Below are positions 10,596 through 23,900 of a stretch of DNA of 43,235 bases, piece after piece; within the stretch, counting starts at the first letter, position 1; the number at the start of each line of letters is the position of its first letter. The notes under the pieces are model-generated. The model ran no database searches, had not been told where the DNA came from, and saw only the letters and a list, made by a program, of their open reading frames with translations. Origin of the DNA: Phallusia fumigata (taxonomy: Eukaryota; Chordata; Ascidiacea; Phlebobranchia; Ascidiidae); contig QXVZ01027393.1 of NCBI GenBank assembly GCA_008931825.1, positions 1-43,235 on the forward strand, read 5' to 3'. The position numbers were made by a program, and so were the translations under genes.

Positions 10596-13538
10596 ATGGG
10601 GCCGATAGTAACACTTTTCATGCTGGTTTTGCTGCCAATCAATTGGTACCCGGCAGCCGCTCAGACATGCCCTACTACTGTTACCGACACGGAAAGAATA
10701 GATTGCAATGTTCGACCCAACACCCAAGCTAATTGTGAAGCTGTTGGCTGCGTATGGTGCTCTAACGTGGCAGTGAAGATTGCCAAGTGTTTTGTCAACA
10801 CAACGAGTGTTTATTCAAGTAGGTTGCATATTTGTTTGTTGTCACATTGTTTACCTTGCTTTGCTTTGCAACCTCGTGAATGCGTTGTATATGGACGGGG
10901 ATATCTCACTGTGAAAAAACAAGAAATCAAGCTGCGCTGACTTGGAAAAATAAAACCTTTTGGCTAGCAGAGGTGCTCTTCAATCAGTTGTCGAAAATAA
11001 TATTTTTGAGAAAAAAACTACTGTCTTGGGAAAATTGTTTTCATGATTTTATGGGCAGCTTTTTAAACTGCTACCCAAAACAGCAAAGGCGTATGCCAGG
11101 CGGGGAAGCCAAAAAGATCAATCTTCAGTTTACAGATTCCTAATTTAACTTTTCGCTAACAAATAAGTATACTTTTATTGTATCCACTTTAGTCTTATGT
11201 TAGACACAACGAGAAAGGATACTACTAAAAAATTCCCTCACCCTTAAACTTTTCTATTTGCGCAGTTGTCACCAAAGCGGCGACATATTGTCAGTCAACG
11301 ACAAACTGCAGAGTGGCTATCAACTGTCATCCGGACATTAAAACCTACCAGCCGAGTAAAGCGTCCTGTGAGAGTCGCGGGTGCCTCTGGCTTGGAAGTA
11401 ACGCCGTGAGCGACCAACCTCGATGCGTGTTTTACAACAATACGTTGGTCACCCCTTCAGGTTCAGGTAAAAGTCAAGATAGTGCACATACAAATCAAAC
11501 CCTCTTATTTGTATGGGATTAACGTAGAATATAATATCAACTTACAACAGCATTGTTATACTCTTTTTCTTCAGGTAAAAAAACACTTATGGTGGGCGTT
11601 ACAACGCCCAAATTTACTGTAATAATGTAAAAATTTGTTTAAATGTAAATTATATGCTCATATTTGGTATTGGGATCTGCCCTGAAGCTTTCATGCAGGC
11701 CAACGATAACGGCATACCCATATACGAATCTATATGAATCTTGCAGGCAAGGCGTACTATGATTTATAATTTAAAATTTGTTTGTTTGATCAATTTTAAC
11801 CTCGTGCTGGGTCTTATATCACTTTAATCACTAAAAAGCTTGCTTTAATTTAGTTTTTCCTGTAAACTTTGAAGCCGCTTGTGATTGAGAGAGCAAATAA
11901 ATCTAAATTTACCACACAAATGTTTAAAACGCGATGTTTATTGTTTTCAGCTACTCCTGCAGTTAACTTGAACAAGATGTGTGTAAACTGCAGCTCTTGC
12001 ACAATAAAAGTCGACTGCCTTCCCAACGAAAAGAGCTTTAGAATTACAAAGAACCGCTGCGAAAGAGAGGGATGTCTTTGGTGCGATAATAAGTGTTATC
12101 AGGGAGGAAATTCAGGTAAGCAATGAACAGTTTATTTCCTTTTTTTGGAAATGTAAGGTGCATGTTTTTCCAAACGTTTTTTAATTTTTTAAATTTCTTA
12201 TTTACGCTACAGAACTAATTTCTTTTTCCATACAATGGAATACTTTACTTTCCAAACATCCATTTCGTTTTTGAGCAGGTCTGCATGTATTAAGCGGCTT
12301 GTGCAATGAATGTGACGATTGTCCTCTACATGCCTACCTTAAAGCAAGGTCACAGGAAATTTGTGAAACTCGTGGAGCCCATTGGTGCCCGAAGCGCCCC
12401 AATCTACCTGAAAACCGACGTTGCATAGTTCATCTCACTCACCCAGGGGCAGGTAAAGTGGGCACTGTGTGTTAAACGTGTCTTTCTAAAATACCCATAT
12501 CCCACCGGTCTTTATTAATTGCTAGATATTTGACATTTTGTCGTGTTAAAAAAAGGAAAACAAATTGATTGTAACTAATTGTAGGTGTCTGGTATACAAA
12601 CCAGTAAGCAGTTTTAGGCAATTAAACAGTTACAAAACCAACAGATTTTGGCCAGATTGAAATGCTGTACCACAGGTAGCATTTTGCTTCTTTAAGGACA
12701 TGAAATTTTATGTTAATTTAGCATTTTTGACACATCGTGACCATAATGTCGTCGACATCTGATAAACTTGTCTCCTGTTCTTAATAGAATCTAATTTTAC
12801 AAAATTCTGGCCGTATTTTTTATTTCTTAAGGTAAGTGTACAGCGGAATTGGTGGGGCGCGAAAATTGCAACAGCTGTAGCGATTGCGCAATCCCGATCG
12901 ACTGCAGTACATCAGCTGCTGAAAACCAGACCACGTGCAAAGCAAAGAATTGTCTTTGGTGTTTTAATGCGACGGATGACAAGCCGAATTGTCGTTACAA
13001 AACAATTCCCGGTAAGACTTGTGAAACGAAGTACCTGTGTCTGCAAACCAATTGTGCGACATCCGAAGGTTTTTGGACTTGGCACTATTTCATTGTTGTT
13101 CGTAATTTCCGCAAAGTCTTTCCCATGCCTCCTTGATATGAATTGATATCCCACTTGCGCCTTAATTGCACACATATTCCCAGCGCCAACACTTTGTGAC
13201 ATACGTCATATTACAGTCAAATTACCAACGTGACATTTGCAGAGTGCTTCGCGATATGCTCGTGTACAGTGTTTAGGTAATGTGCACCTAACTCAACTCA
13301 ACCGAAAACTTTTTTTGTAGTACAATGCACAAAACGCACAGACTGCAACCTACAGTTCCCACGGTTCCAAAAGATCTCATTTACGCTTTTAAGCAAACAA
13401 CGGCCCCACCTGATGACACTGATGAAAGTTATGTGCATCACGCAGATGGGTATATGGGATGAAACCACTGCAGACAAATGTCTTTCTCCATCTGACTACC
13501 GAAAATCGAAAATAGAACGCATTATCAACCGCCTATAA
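10596..13538 (+). CDS. Secreted protein of six trefoil-like cysteine-rich modules
   Basis: Six exons (10596-10818, 11266-11466, 11951-12115, 12279-12452, 12832-13011, 13321-13538) encode 386 residues. All introns are GT-AG and in phase 1, so each exon is a portable module. The start is followed by a signal peptide (MGPIVTLFMLVLL ... AAA, cleavage likely before QTCP). No transmembrane helix follows, so the product is probably secreted. Module 1 reads ERIDC, then ANCEAVGCVWC and AKCF. This matches the trefoil (P-type) pattern R-x-D-C ... C-x-x-x-G-CC-W ... W-C-F, except that the CC pair has become C-x-W-C. Modules 2, 3 and 5 repeat the pattern (SCESRGCLW, RCEREGCLWC, TCKAKNCLWC). Modules 4 and 6 are degenerate. 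A PSI-type domain, which also has C-x-W-C, is the main alternative. The ATG was chosen because a signal peptide follows and a splice-acceptor-like tract lies 30 bases upstream. Confidence 0.8.
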
Positions 13539-14940
13539 CTTGTGCTTACACAAAGCTATGTGCAGTGATAATGTTTCTATGTGTATATTGCTCGTACAAA
13601 AAATATAGTCTAAAATATTTAATTTACTTTTTCCTTTTTTTGACGCAATTGACTGTCTCGGACAGGAGTGACCGGTGTGTAATTTAAGCCTATGTCAAGT
13701 TTCCACAGCGAGCCTGTAAACCCCGAGCCGGTATATACAGTGTTTAACACGTTCATGTTGATTTAAAAACAAGGGATCAACAACAACAACGTAAGTCATA
13801 AAACTTGTTGACTACAAACCACAGTAGGGCAGTAAAATGACCGCGAAAAAAATAAATTCAAACAAAAGATAGTGTTACTGTGAGAAAAACATGGGGCCAA
13901 TAGAGTCGAGATAACTTTTGATCCTTTCTAAAGTTTGCACTTTCCCGAAAGGATGGCTATACGGTATGGTACGCAGCAGAATCATCCAAAGGTACGGTAC
14001 GCCCTGTGGGGTCAGCTGCGATGCTACGGCAGAACACCCAATACAATTCAAGCATCACTTCAATAACAGGACACCATCGTTTTTTCGGTGTCCTTGCTGT
14101 TTACGAAACCGTTCAAAATGACAAATTTGATGAAGTGAAAATCGAAATCACAACTCAAGACGTCCCGTGCCGTTTTCTATCCTTTACAATGAATGGCACG
14201 GCACAGTACGTAGCAAAAATCATCGAAAGGTACGGTACGGTGTTACGGTCCGTCCTTCTTAACGAGATACGTGCTACGCACAACTCAATACATACCGTAC
14301 TGTCAGCTTTTCCGATGAACGTGACACATTAAAACACTCTGCGAAGATGTGTGTTATGGGATGGCCCCTCTAAATTATATTCTGGCCACATGGGGCGGAT
14401 GAACACCGAAATCAATATATCAGCAGAGGCCAGTTAGTCAGTCATCCAACAGTGAGACTCTTTTCTTTCGTCGTGGCGTGGGTTTTTCGGGACTTTGTGT
14501 AATGTAGACACGGAAAACAAGCTGATATATAGGCGTCGGTGAGGGGCAGTGGCTACTCACAACAGCAGTGTAGTGTGTAGTTTTACAGTAAAATCTGCTG
14601 AATGAGACGTTTTCCGCATTTAGGTTTTTCACAAGCCGGCCAACAGATTAGCGGACAATAGTGGAAACAAATGAAATTACGCTGTTACTTACAACCATAA
14701 GTTTACCATTGAAAGTAAACTTGTGGTGTGGATGAAGAGGTGACTTACATTCCAGGCTGTATTTTTTCAAATGTGGATTATTTGTGTTCATTGGGTATAA
14801 CAGACTGTTTAGATTTAAGATTGTGTTTTCTTTAAACTCTCAAACAGTGTTAACTTTAATCTGCAAAATAAGGTGCTGAGGTGTCATTTCAGTTCGTCTG
14901 TTTTCCTGCTCTTTTGCGCTTACTGTAACAAAGCAACTTA
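13539..14940. other. Intergenic spacer and probable 5' control region of Pellino
   Basis: No supportable coding frame. The left half contains a diverged tandem repeat (listed separately). TATA-like words occur at about 13732 (GGTATATACAG) and 14523 (GATATATAG), but no transcription start can be fixed. A pyrimidine-rich tract ending in TTTCAG at 14892 lies 48 bases before the Pellino start codon and could be a splice acceptor for a 5' UTR intron or a trans-spliced leader. Confidence 0.5.
13963..14330. repeat. Two diverged tandem units with TACGGTACG motifs
   Basis: A segment of about 40 bases at 13963 (GGTATGGTACGCAGCAGAAT and on to AAAGGTACGGTACG) recurs at 14200 (GGCACAGTACGTAGCAAAAA and on to GAAAGGTACGGTACG), an offset of 237 bases. 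Downstream blocks also correspond (TGCTACGGCAGAACACCCAA versus TGCTACGCACAACTCAATAC). It looks like an old tandem duplication or a repeat-family fragment. No terminal inverted repeat was found. Confidence 0.55.
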
Positions 14941-17900
14941 ATGAAGTCGGAGAAGATGGAAGTTTCTATGCCAGCTGCCAGCAAGTTGCCTGGCCCTGTA
15001 CCAATGGATGTACAAGTATCAGGAATACCAGTAACATCCGACGATTTACCATCCTTTTCCCAATATCGGAATACGAACTGTGATTTGCACAATCAAGGAT
15101 CAAGCAAACTGATCAACCATAACTCTTGCGAAGACGAAATAATTTATGGACAACTAATTGTCTTAGGGTACATTTACATTTCCCCTTAAATGGTTATGTT
15201 CTGAGACTAAGAACTATTATGTTTTTGGTGTACAACCTTCTTCTTAAACTCATATCTAGCAGTGTTTTACTTTATAATCCCAAGTTTGTTGGATAATGTT
15301 ATCAGCGAGGAACTTTGTACAAATTACCTCATGTTCAGTGAACACAAGCTAGTTGTTTGGTAAAAAAATTGTGCTTGTAGGCACATTTTGTCATTACTTG
15401 TAAAACTTTTAGCTGTGAAAATGCATTTGCCTGATCTGTGTGCCCATAGCTCATGACATATTCTTAGTTTTATTATTTCACAGAACAAATGGAACTCTTC
15501 CTGGTGGCGACAAGGGAAGAAGAAGAAGTTGTTTTACATTAAGAAGAAGAAAGAAACCAAATGGTGTAAAACCATCCGACCAGCACCAAGTTTTACCGAA
15601 AGCATCCCATTCAGAGGTGGATAACTGTGGTTGTTATAATAGGTGGCTAATTGTCTTTACACTGCACAGTTGTGTTGCATTCAAATAATGAAAAAGCTCT
15701 TATTATCCTGTTGAAGTGTACAATACCATACTGCTTGTACTTTACTGTACTCTCAGTGGCATGCAGATGCTTTGAATGCCACCTTACTCCACACTATTGA
15801 TTGCAATGTCATAAATATTTAATTCTACATACACTTGATTCTTCAGTTTTGTTACTGCATGGAAAAAATATGCATTGTGTCATGTTGTAGTGGTAGCCCT
15901 ACTAAGTACATGTAAAGTAATAAGTTTCATATATTTGTAGGCCTTTAATCGGAAAGACCATCACAGTGTTTCATATACCTTACCTAGAAGTGTTGTTGTT
16001 GTTCCCTATGTTGAAGATCCAGACACAGATATGTTTCAGGTAAGTCTTCAGAATTCAGTTACAATGCATGCATGATAACTAAAACACTATTTGCATTCAA
16101 AAACTTGTATCATATGCAATTACAAATGTCGCAACAAAAAGACACAACCCAGTACTTGTGTGCAAAACATTTTCTATGTTTCATCAAATGCAGTTGTCGT
16201 CATCAATTTTATCAATCTTTTTGACTTTATTTACAACTGTGAATTATGAACCAGATGTATATAATTGTTTGAGGTTGCCTTTGTAAGATTTCTCTTTGCA
16301 ACTCAAAAGCTCACTGATTTTAGATTACCCCCACTATGATATGTCAAATCATTGTCCACCCACACATGGCATTCACAACCTCACGATTTCTTGTGTAAAT
16401 GTAAACCTAACATATGTACCCAGATGTTACCATGATTAAGTTGGGCAAAGTAAACAGTAACATGATATCTGGTTATTAGACTTTTGGCATGTTAGCGTGG
16501 GTGGTGCCATTTTATCTGCCCTGCCTTTCAGTAAACAACCTGTTAGTCATGTTACAAAATACTTGCACCAAATACTTGGTAATTTTTTGTAAATGGTAAG
16601 AAACAGGTACAGAGTGTTGGTTTGCTTTGTGGCCATCTGAATTGCCAGGTTTCGTTTCANAAAAAGACACAATGTACTTGTGTGCAAAACATTTTCTATG
16701 TTTTGTCAAATGCTGTTGTCGTCATCAAGTTTATCAATCTTTTTGACTTTATTTACAACTGTGAATTGTGAACCAGATGTATATAATTGTTTGAGGTTGC
16801 CTTTGTAAGATTTCTCTTTGCAACTCAAAAGCTAACTGATTTTCGATTACCCCCACTATGATATGTGAAATCATTGTCCACCCACACATGGCATTCACAA
16901 CCTCACGACTTCTTGTGTAAATGTAAACCTAACATATGTACCCAGATGTTACCATGATTAAGTTGGGCAAAGTAAACAGTATCATGATGTCTGGTTATTA
17001 GACTTTTGGCATTTTAGCGTGGGTGGTGCCATTTTATCTGCCCTGCCTTTCAGTAAACAACCCTGTTAGTCATGTTACAAAATACTTGGTAAATTTTTGT
17101 AAATGGTAAGAATCAGGTACAGAGTGTTGGTTTGCTCTGTGGCCATCTGAATTGCCAGGTTTCGTTTCATCTCTGTTGAGAATATAATGGCTCTAGGGCA
17201 TTATTAGATGTGCCAGGCATTCTTTCATCTTGTGTCAGAGCATGAACAAAGTTTGCATAAAAATGCTGTGCCTAAGTTTTCAAACTTATGAAAATAAGGT
17301 GCAGCAAAAATTGGATATTTTTGACCAATATATATTTGCGTTTTGTCAAGTTTTGTTTTTTCTAAGGACCTACAAGGTGCCAGTGGCTAAAAAATATGGA
17401 TAAATAATTTACATGTAAACACATATTTGGCCAACCTTTATGTAAACTGACCTAGGCGATTTTTTTCACACTAAAGTGAGGGGAAAATAAACGTGCTGTA
17501 CTCTTCCGGGCAAACACTGCTCGTTGACAAGAAATGTTATGGGGGTGATTGCTAGGTGTAGAACGCAAATAGTTGGCCGTTATTACCAAGGCGTATCACA
17601 GCGACCCCGCAAGCTTTGTGCTGCGATCCTGAAGTTATGGAGCTAACGGTTTCAGTCATGCGATCAACCTCAAAGGTTGGTACTCTTTTGTTGGTTCCAT
17701 ACCGTTTAAACTGCACAGTAATTTTGCTTTGTTCATAAGTCTGGTGTGAGCGAAGCAGAACGTTCAACGGTACAAAGTTTGACCAGAGAAGAATGGAATA
17801 AAATTTATTTTACAAGCTGTGCTATAGGGTGGCGCAGTTGTTGAATTTCCACCAAGACAGCAAGGAAAATGAAGCTTGTCCCGCTTCATCGCACCTGTAT

Positions 17901-20900
17901 TGAACAAGGCAGCGGGGGAAATTTTCGACCGTCATAACTAAGGAAACTGTTGTTCCACCCGAAACCCTACGCCTCCTCACAACCCTTTCTGCATTTATTT
18001 TAGGAAACACCGCTTGATAGGGGGATTTTCAACCCAAGACATATGTATCCATTTTTCAGTGGAATTTTTTAACCCACGAAAGGTTTTTGTCTATTACCTT
18101 CATTATACTTAAAAGCACTTTTCAGTGGACAACATTAGAAGATTGAATGTAAGGTGGACGGCTTACTGTCGCTCCGTGCTATCAAATTACAAGCGTCAGC
18201 ACAATACGAAAGNCACCGCTTGATAGGGGGATTTTCAACCCAACCAAAAGCTACCGTTGACAGTTTTTGCAAAAAGTAAAAACTCACATATGTATCCATT
18301 TTTCAGTGGAATTTTTTAACCCACGAAAGGTTTTTGTCTATTACCTTCATTATACTTGAAAGCACTTGTCAGTAGACAACATTAGAAGATTGAATGTAAG
18401 GTGGACGGCTTACTGTCGCTCAGTGCTATCAAATTACAAGCGTCAGCACAATACGAAAGGATATGTCTGGATCAAATATCAAAATTTCCTCGATCCTCAG
18501 TATGGTACAAATTGAAAAGTCCCATCAATTTGCATACACTGGCGTTAAACACACATAAGCACAACGCTAGCACGCTTTGCGGGTTTAGAAACTTCATTGC
18601 CTTCAGCAAGCTCACGTTTAACCGACGGTTTAAACAATTGCACACCATTGTGGCAAACACTGCGGAAATGAAGTGGCATTATGTTTCAGAATAATAATCG
18701 GTGTAAAACATATCATGCTAGTGGCCATTATTAGTTGGGTCTATGCATGGGATGTGTCACCAGTACATCGTCAATTTATTTTTACAGTACATCCACGGTT
18801 ATGCTTTTAGCCAAAGATTTCTCTGTGCTATCGAGCACTGTTCAGCTTATCAGCGTGAGGTTAGCACCAGCTTTTAACTGGCTGAATAAAGTGGCGCCGG
18901 GCAGTGCAAAACAACACCAGTAGACGAGCACCAGAGTGAGAAACACAAACACAACACCTCTCCGCTACTCCCCGTCGCGTCAACAAGGGAACTTTAAACG
19001 CTTCGGTCCTTAACCTAACGTCTTGTCACTTTCACTTTTAGCGCCAAGGCTCTTTGTGTGTGTGTGTGCCGTATTTGCTGGTGTTGTGTGCGCCGGTGCG
19101 AGTAGCTGTCCTTAACTCCGACGGCCGGATTACGTCATACCTGCGGCGTGACGTCGGTCCCGTGACGCGCTCTTCTCCTGAATAGTATGACGTAACGCCG
19201 TCGAGCTTGTGTGGTGTCGACTTAAGATGTAAATATCGTTATTTTCCAGACGAACTTACCGAAAGTTGTGCAACAATTTTCCATGCGCATTTTTATGCGT
19301 CTAATCCGATTTCCGCTTACGTGGTTGGGTAGGCCAGGCGAGACCATGCGTTTCATAAATGATAGGCTGTGGATTTAAATTTTGCTCATTTTTTTCGAAA
19401 GCATACAAAACTAACGGTGGCATTTCGGTTTTGGTCGTCTGAAATTGTATTTTAACTCGTCAATAACACCATCAACCGACCGATTGACTTTCTAGTTTGT
19501 TGCGAATTCGCAGTTAGATCTCATTTGTCTGGGTAAACTCCTATGTCGCCTGGTACCCGTGTTTCAGCAAACAGCTGTAAACATGCGTGACCTCATAAAG
19601 AGGGCACTGGAAAAGAGCATTTAACCAAAAACGTTTCTGCCTACTTAGCTGATACCTCTTGCTATTCTTCCAATCTTTCCACCAAAAGAGCGATGTTTTT
19701 CTATTGCGTCGTGATGTTTGGTGGAGTGTTATAAACATTGTGTCGACTGAGTTCCCAGCGCCCGTAACATCGATTTCGATTTATTTCCACCTTAATAACC
19801 CTAAAATTGGCATCGCAATCCGATCATCTCGCTAATGACAAGCGCCCACAAGAATAACGGTTGTCATTTACAATTTATTGCCGTATAACCGCTGCGGATC
19901 GCTCAGTGCTGTTACCTTTTCTTTAGCTGTTGCCACAGTTTTTGCCATTTGCTGAGATTGTGCGAAATGGATTCTTTGCATTTTATTACGCGCAATTCCA
20001 AGAAGACAATGTCATGGTATTTAAGAGTCATTTTGTCGAGTAAAATCGTGCTCAACCACCCTATGAAGATAGTAGCCATTTCGTTTCCAAATGTACATAC
20101 TGAGAGGTGCAATGTTTTAAACGCATTATTTGGCCTGAAAAAACAGCTTAGCACAGTTGGGGTTTGCCTAACTATGTCCGTCATTCTCGCAGCACAGTTT
20201 GTTGTGGAAATTCCTCTGAAGTACCGTGCCGGTCCCACCCGGAACAAATCTATTTTCACGATCNGCACAGTTGGGGTTTGCCTAACTATGTCCGTCATTC
20301 TCGCAGCACAGTTTGTTGTGGAAATTCCTCTGAAGTACCGTGCCGGTCCCACCCGGAACAAATCTATTTTCACGATCTTGATGCTTTCTTTCCCAATGCA
20401 CCAGGCGCACTCGCCACTGAACCAGAAAGGTCACGGTCTGTGAGTCCCGAACCATCTGCTTTACCCACGATCGAGCCACACGTTAAATGGGAGAGGCACG
20501 TCTAATGAATCATTAATTGTACGTTGTCGCTGACTTGCTGCCATCAGGATCGTTCCCGGCGTCGAGTGGAACATACAACCGGCTCTCTGCATAGCCACTT
20601 AAGACAGCCGGCGGCGGGCCAGTGCAATTAGCCAGGGCCTATTGATGTTCCGCTGAGTGCTCGTGCATTCAAGCATTTAATCGTCTCTCCGGGGCATTGC
20701 GAAAAAAATACATTGGCTAATATTGATTGTCCATGCGGTTACGGCAATGATCTGGTTCCTTTTGTTGTGTGCATGTACAACGCTTTGACCTTTGAACTTA
20801 TTACTCTCAACCTGAGGTTGTTGTTGTTGCTGTCACCACTTTTATTATCACGTGACGGGGTTTACGCTTTGATAGAAATTCTGCCCTCATTGTTGCGGTT

Positions 20901-23900
20901 TCGATTGCGACGTGAGGTCAACGGTTACGAATTGTTTTTAAGCACGCATTTTCTGCTTTACTGCCCACAGGTCAACGAGACCCCGTGACACACAAGCCAA
21001 CGTTTGTGATGATAATTTTGGCTCAAATTTAGAGTGGATTGTTAGGTGAAGTGACGGCCAAACAAGTGTGCTTTCAGCCAAGATTTTGGGGAGTTTTGTT
21101 GTTTAAAACCAAATGCGGAAATTGCAGCTACCAAATGATCTAGTCAACAACCCTCGTAAAAATTACTTTAGGAACGATGTTGCAATGCAATTAAAAACAT
21201 CAAAATTGCACTGTAATACATTCCAACTGCAGAAAGTCCCGAATGCGCCTGTGGCATGCCACGCGCATTACATCATTCCACACCTCAGCACATAACTCAG
21301 GCGGTCTGCGGTGGAAGGCTTTTGGCGGGAATCCTATGCCGCCTTTGTCATTGATAAAAGCGGCCGATCTGACGCTGTTTTGCGTGTCGCTCCTCTAGAC
21401 TTGCCCAGACCTGCCCTTCTCCGCCGATGCTTGCTCGGCGTACACAGCCGTTGCCGTTACCGACAACGCGCCTTTTACAAATGCTCGACTGCCCTCTTCG
21501 TCGGCATTTCGCTTGCTGCACCGAACAGCTGGTCGATTGCGCGTTTCCCTGTGGGATAAAGCTGCCGCCCATGACGAAGACTCATATCGTCTAAAAATTC
21601 CCTAATAACGTACACATTTTAGGTTACATAAAAAGACGTTTTTGGGTTGAATTATAAAAAAATATAGCATTCCACAAAAGGCTGTTTTGCAAACTTAAAA
21701 CAGTTCGAAATCGTTTTAAATTGCCAAGATAGTTCCTAAATTTACCTTTCAGCCCAACGTAATTTAAGTCATGGTGTTTTATAGATCTCCCTGTCTTTAA
21801 AACACCGCTTTACTGCAATGCACACAGAAGGTCCCTGGGATTTGTGAGCAAGCCATTACATTTAAAGGCGTTTTCCATCACTCTGCCTCAGCGACCCTGA
21901 GTGTTTGTTGAAGGGCGTGGAAGCCAAGATAGATATGACACCCTCTGTTTCATGATACTGCCAATATTTATGCATAAATATTTGAGCCCAAGTTTTGTTT
22001 TGCACCAGCAGCATTGCAAGGCCATAGAAAATTATGTGTTTTAATAACACTTTTTTGTCTCCAGTCATGCTTCTTTGTAGAATGGTTTAGATAATAGTAG
22101 GCCCCTTATCAATTTTTTTAATTCAATTTTGTTTTTTTTCTTGCTGGGTTGTTAAACACTCACATTTTTGCTCTTTAGATTGGCAGATCCACTGAAGAAC
22201 CCATTGACTTTGTGGTCATGGACATTCTGCCTGGAATGTCAATACCAACCAGTTCTGCTGACCAACAGCCGCAGCAGAGTACGATATCCAGGCAAGCCTA
22301 AAATTTTCAAGTGTCCCAAATGTGCTGTGCATTTGACGACACACCTGTGGTTGTTCCAATGCTTCTTTTGTTTTACTTTTTGCAAACTCAGCGCATTATG
22401 GCACGCGATACAACACTTGCATACATTATTGAATAAATATAATAGTAGTAACTAAGTTTTTGTCCTTTTTAAACGTAAGTTGACTTATTTCATGTACTAA
22501 ATCTGTGCCAATTATTTTTTTCAAATATGTTTGTGTAGGCCTACATTGATAGGAAGCCTTTCTGTGACATTTGCAAAAGGGTTGTCACAAACTTTTCTCT
22601 TCTAGGTTTGCCTGTCGCATAGTGTGTGATCGTAAGCCCCCCTACACAGCAAGAATATATGCAGCAGGGTTTGATACCTCAATGAACATCATCTTAGGAG
22701 TAAGTCTCCTAGTTTTATGACTACCTTTAAAACTTTTGCCCTCCTGCTGTTTTAGGGCTTCTTGGAAAACCTCATCTAGCAGAAAGTCTTTTAATATTTT
22801 ACATTACCTTGTTTCATTTTCCAGTTGTTCAAATTTAGCTGCGTTACAAAGTATGATTTTTAGTGATAAAATCTAAAGTTGGGAATCCCAAACACTTTAA
22901 ACATTTAATAAAACAAAAGCTTTTGTCATTTGTTATGGACCAGTCTGATTATTACAAAATCTTAATTTGTATGTCTGTTTCAAAACCTAGATTTTGGCCA
23001 CCTAAAAAAATCAGTGGACAATATATATTGTTTGTGTGTTGGACAGACTTTTATTTGTATCATCTGAAAGAAATAGAAATAATACTGGGATCTTTAAAAC
23101 ATTAATATTTAAAATATGTGGCAATAAGTACGTGCTTGCATTGCAGCCACTTTTTGCTGCTAGATATTATGCTTACAGAAACACTTGATGAAACTTGATT
23201 CTGTGTTATTTCAGGAGAAAGCTCCAAAGTGGATGATAGAAAAAGGGGGTAATAAGATTATGGATGGTCTTACCACCAATGGTGTATTGATTATGCAGCC
23301 TAAACATGGCTTTAGCCAGCAATCAGAGCCAACCCAATGGAAGGAGACCTCTTTGTGTGGAGATATTTATCGACTAAGGGAATCCCGTTCTGCGCAGTCA
23401 CCTGGTGCAAAGGTTTGTGTCCAGTTTTGTCAGGGGTTTGATTGCCACATAACCCTGTAAAAATGCTTGGAGAGCTTGGTTGTGTCAGTCAAGTGCTCTT
23501 AAGGGCTCCTTTGTTACGCAAAATGGTGTGCTGCTTGCCATTGTGTATGCTTGTGTGTATTTCCAACGCATAAAGCCCTAAATGTTGACAAAGCAACCAT
23601 GTCATTTTCAAATGCTTTTTACCTTGGTTTTAATGTTTAAGAGAATCCTACGCAGAAAGTAGGGGTTGAGTCTTGGCAAGATACTGCAGAACTTAAGCTG
23701 CCCTAACATGTTTAGGCAAGCCAGCTGTGTTTGTGACCATTACACTAAGCAACCATATCAACATTTATTCAGCTTTCAAGCTTAGACCTGTCCACTGCTT
23801 AGCTTTATGTTCATTTTCAGTAGCCGAAACTGGTGATGTGAAATGTTGTTTTGATATTTTGTCGAAGAAGTTATTTTTGTCTAACCTATACCTCCCCTAA

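Larger units (their letters stand above)
16040..22178. other. 6.1 kb Pellino intron between exons 3 and 4
   Basis: This is by far the longest intron in the window. It holds three failed haplotype overlaps (N at 16660, 18213 and 20264), a TG dinucleotide run at 19055-19068, and CG-rich stretches around 18900-19210, 20540-20620 and 21300-21560 that stand out from the AT-rich surroundings. A frame ending at 20505 with a Ser/Pro/Glu-rich end (RSRSVSPEPSALPTIEP) looks protein-like but has no supporting context. Otherwise I see no gene. Confidence 0.7.

Noticed and set aside
13321..13472. Alternative frame of the last trefoil-like exon (PTVPKDLIYAFKQTTAPPDD)
   Set aside because: It looks protein-like but requires a phase-2 junction, while every intron of this gene is phase 1. 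The phase-1 frame also restores the module start RTDC.
19912..20505. Long overlapping open frames on both strands with an internally repeated peptide
   Set aside because: They exist only because a 113-base segment was duplicated at the N at 20264. The frames have no family resemblance and vanish if one copy is removed. The Ser/Pro/Glu-rich end (RSRSVSPEP) alone is not enough to call a gene.
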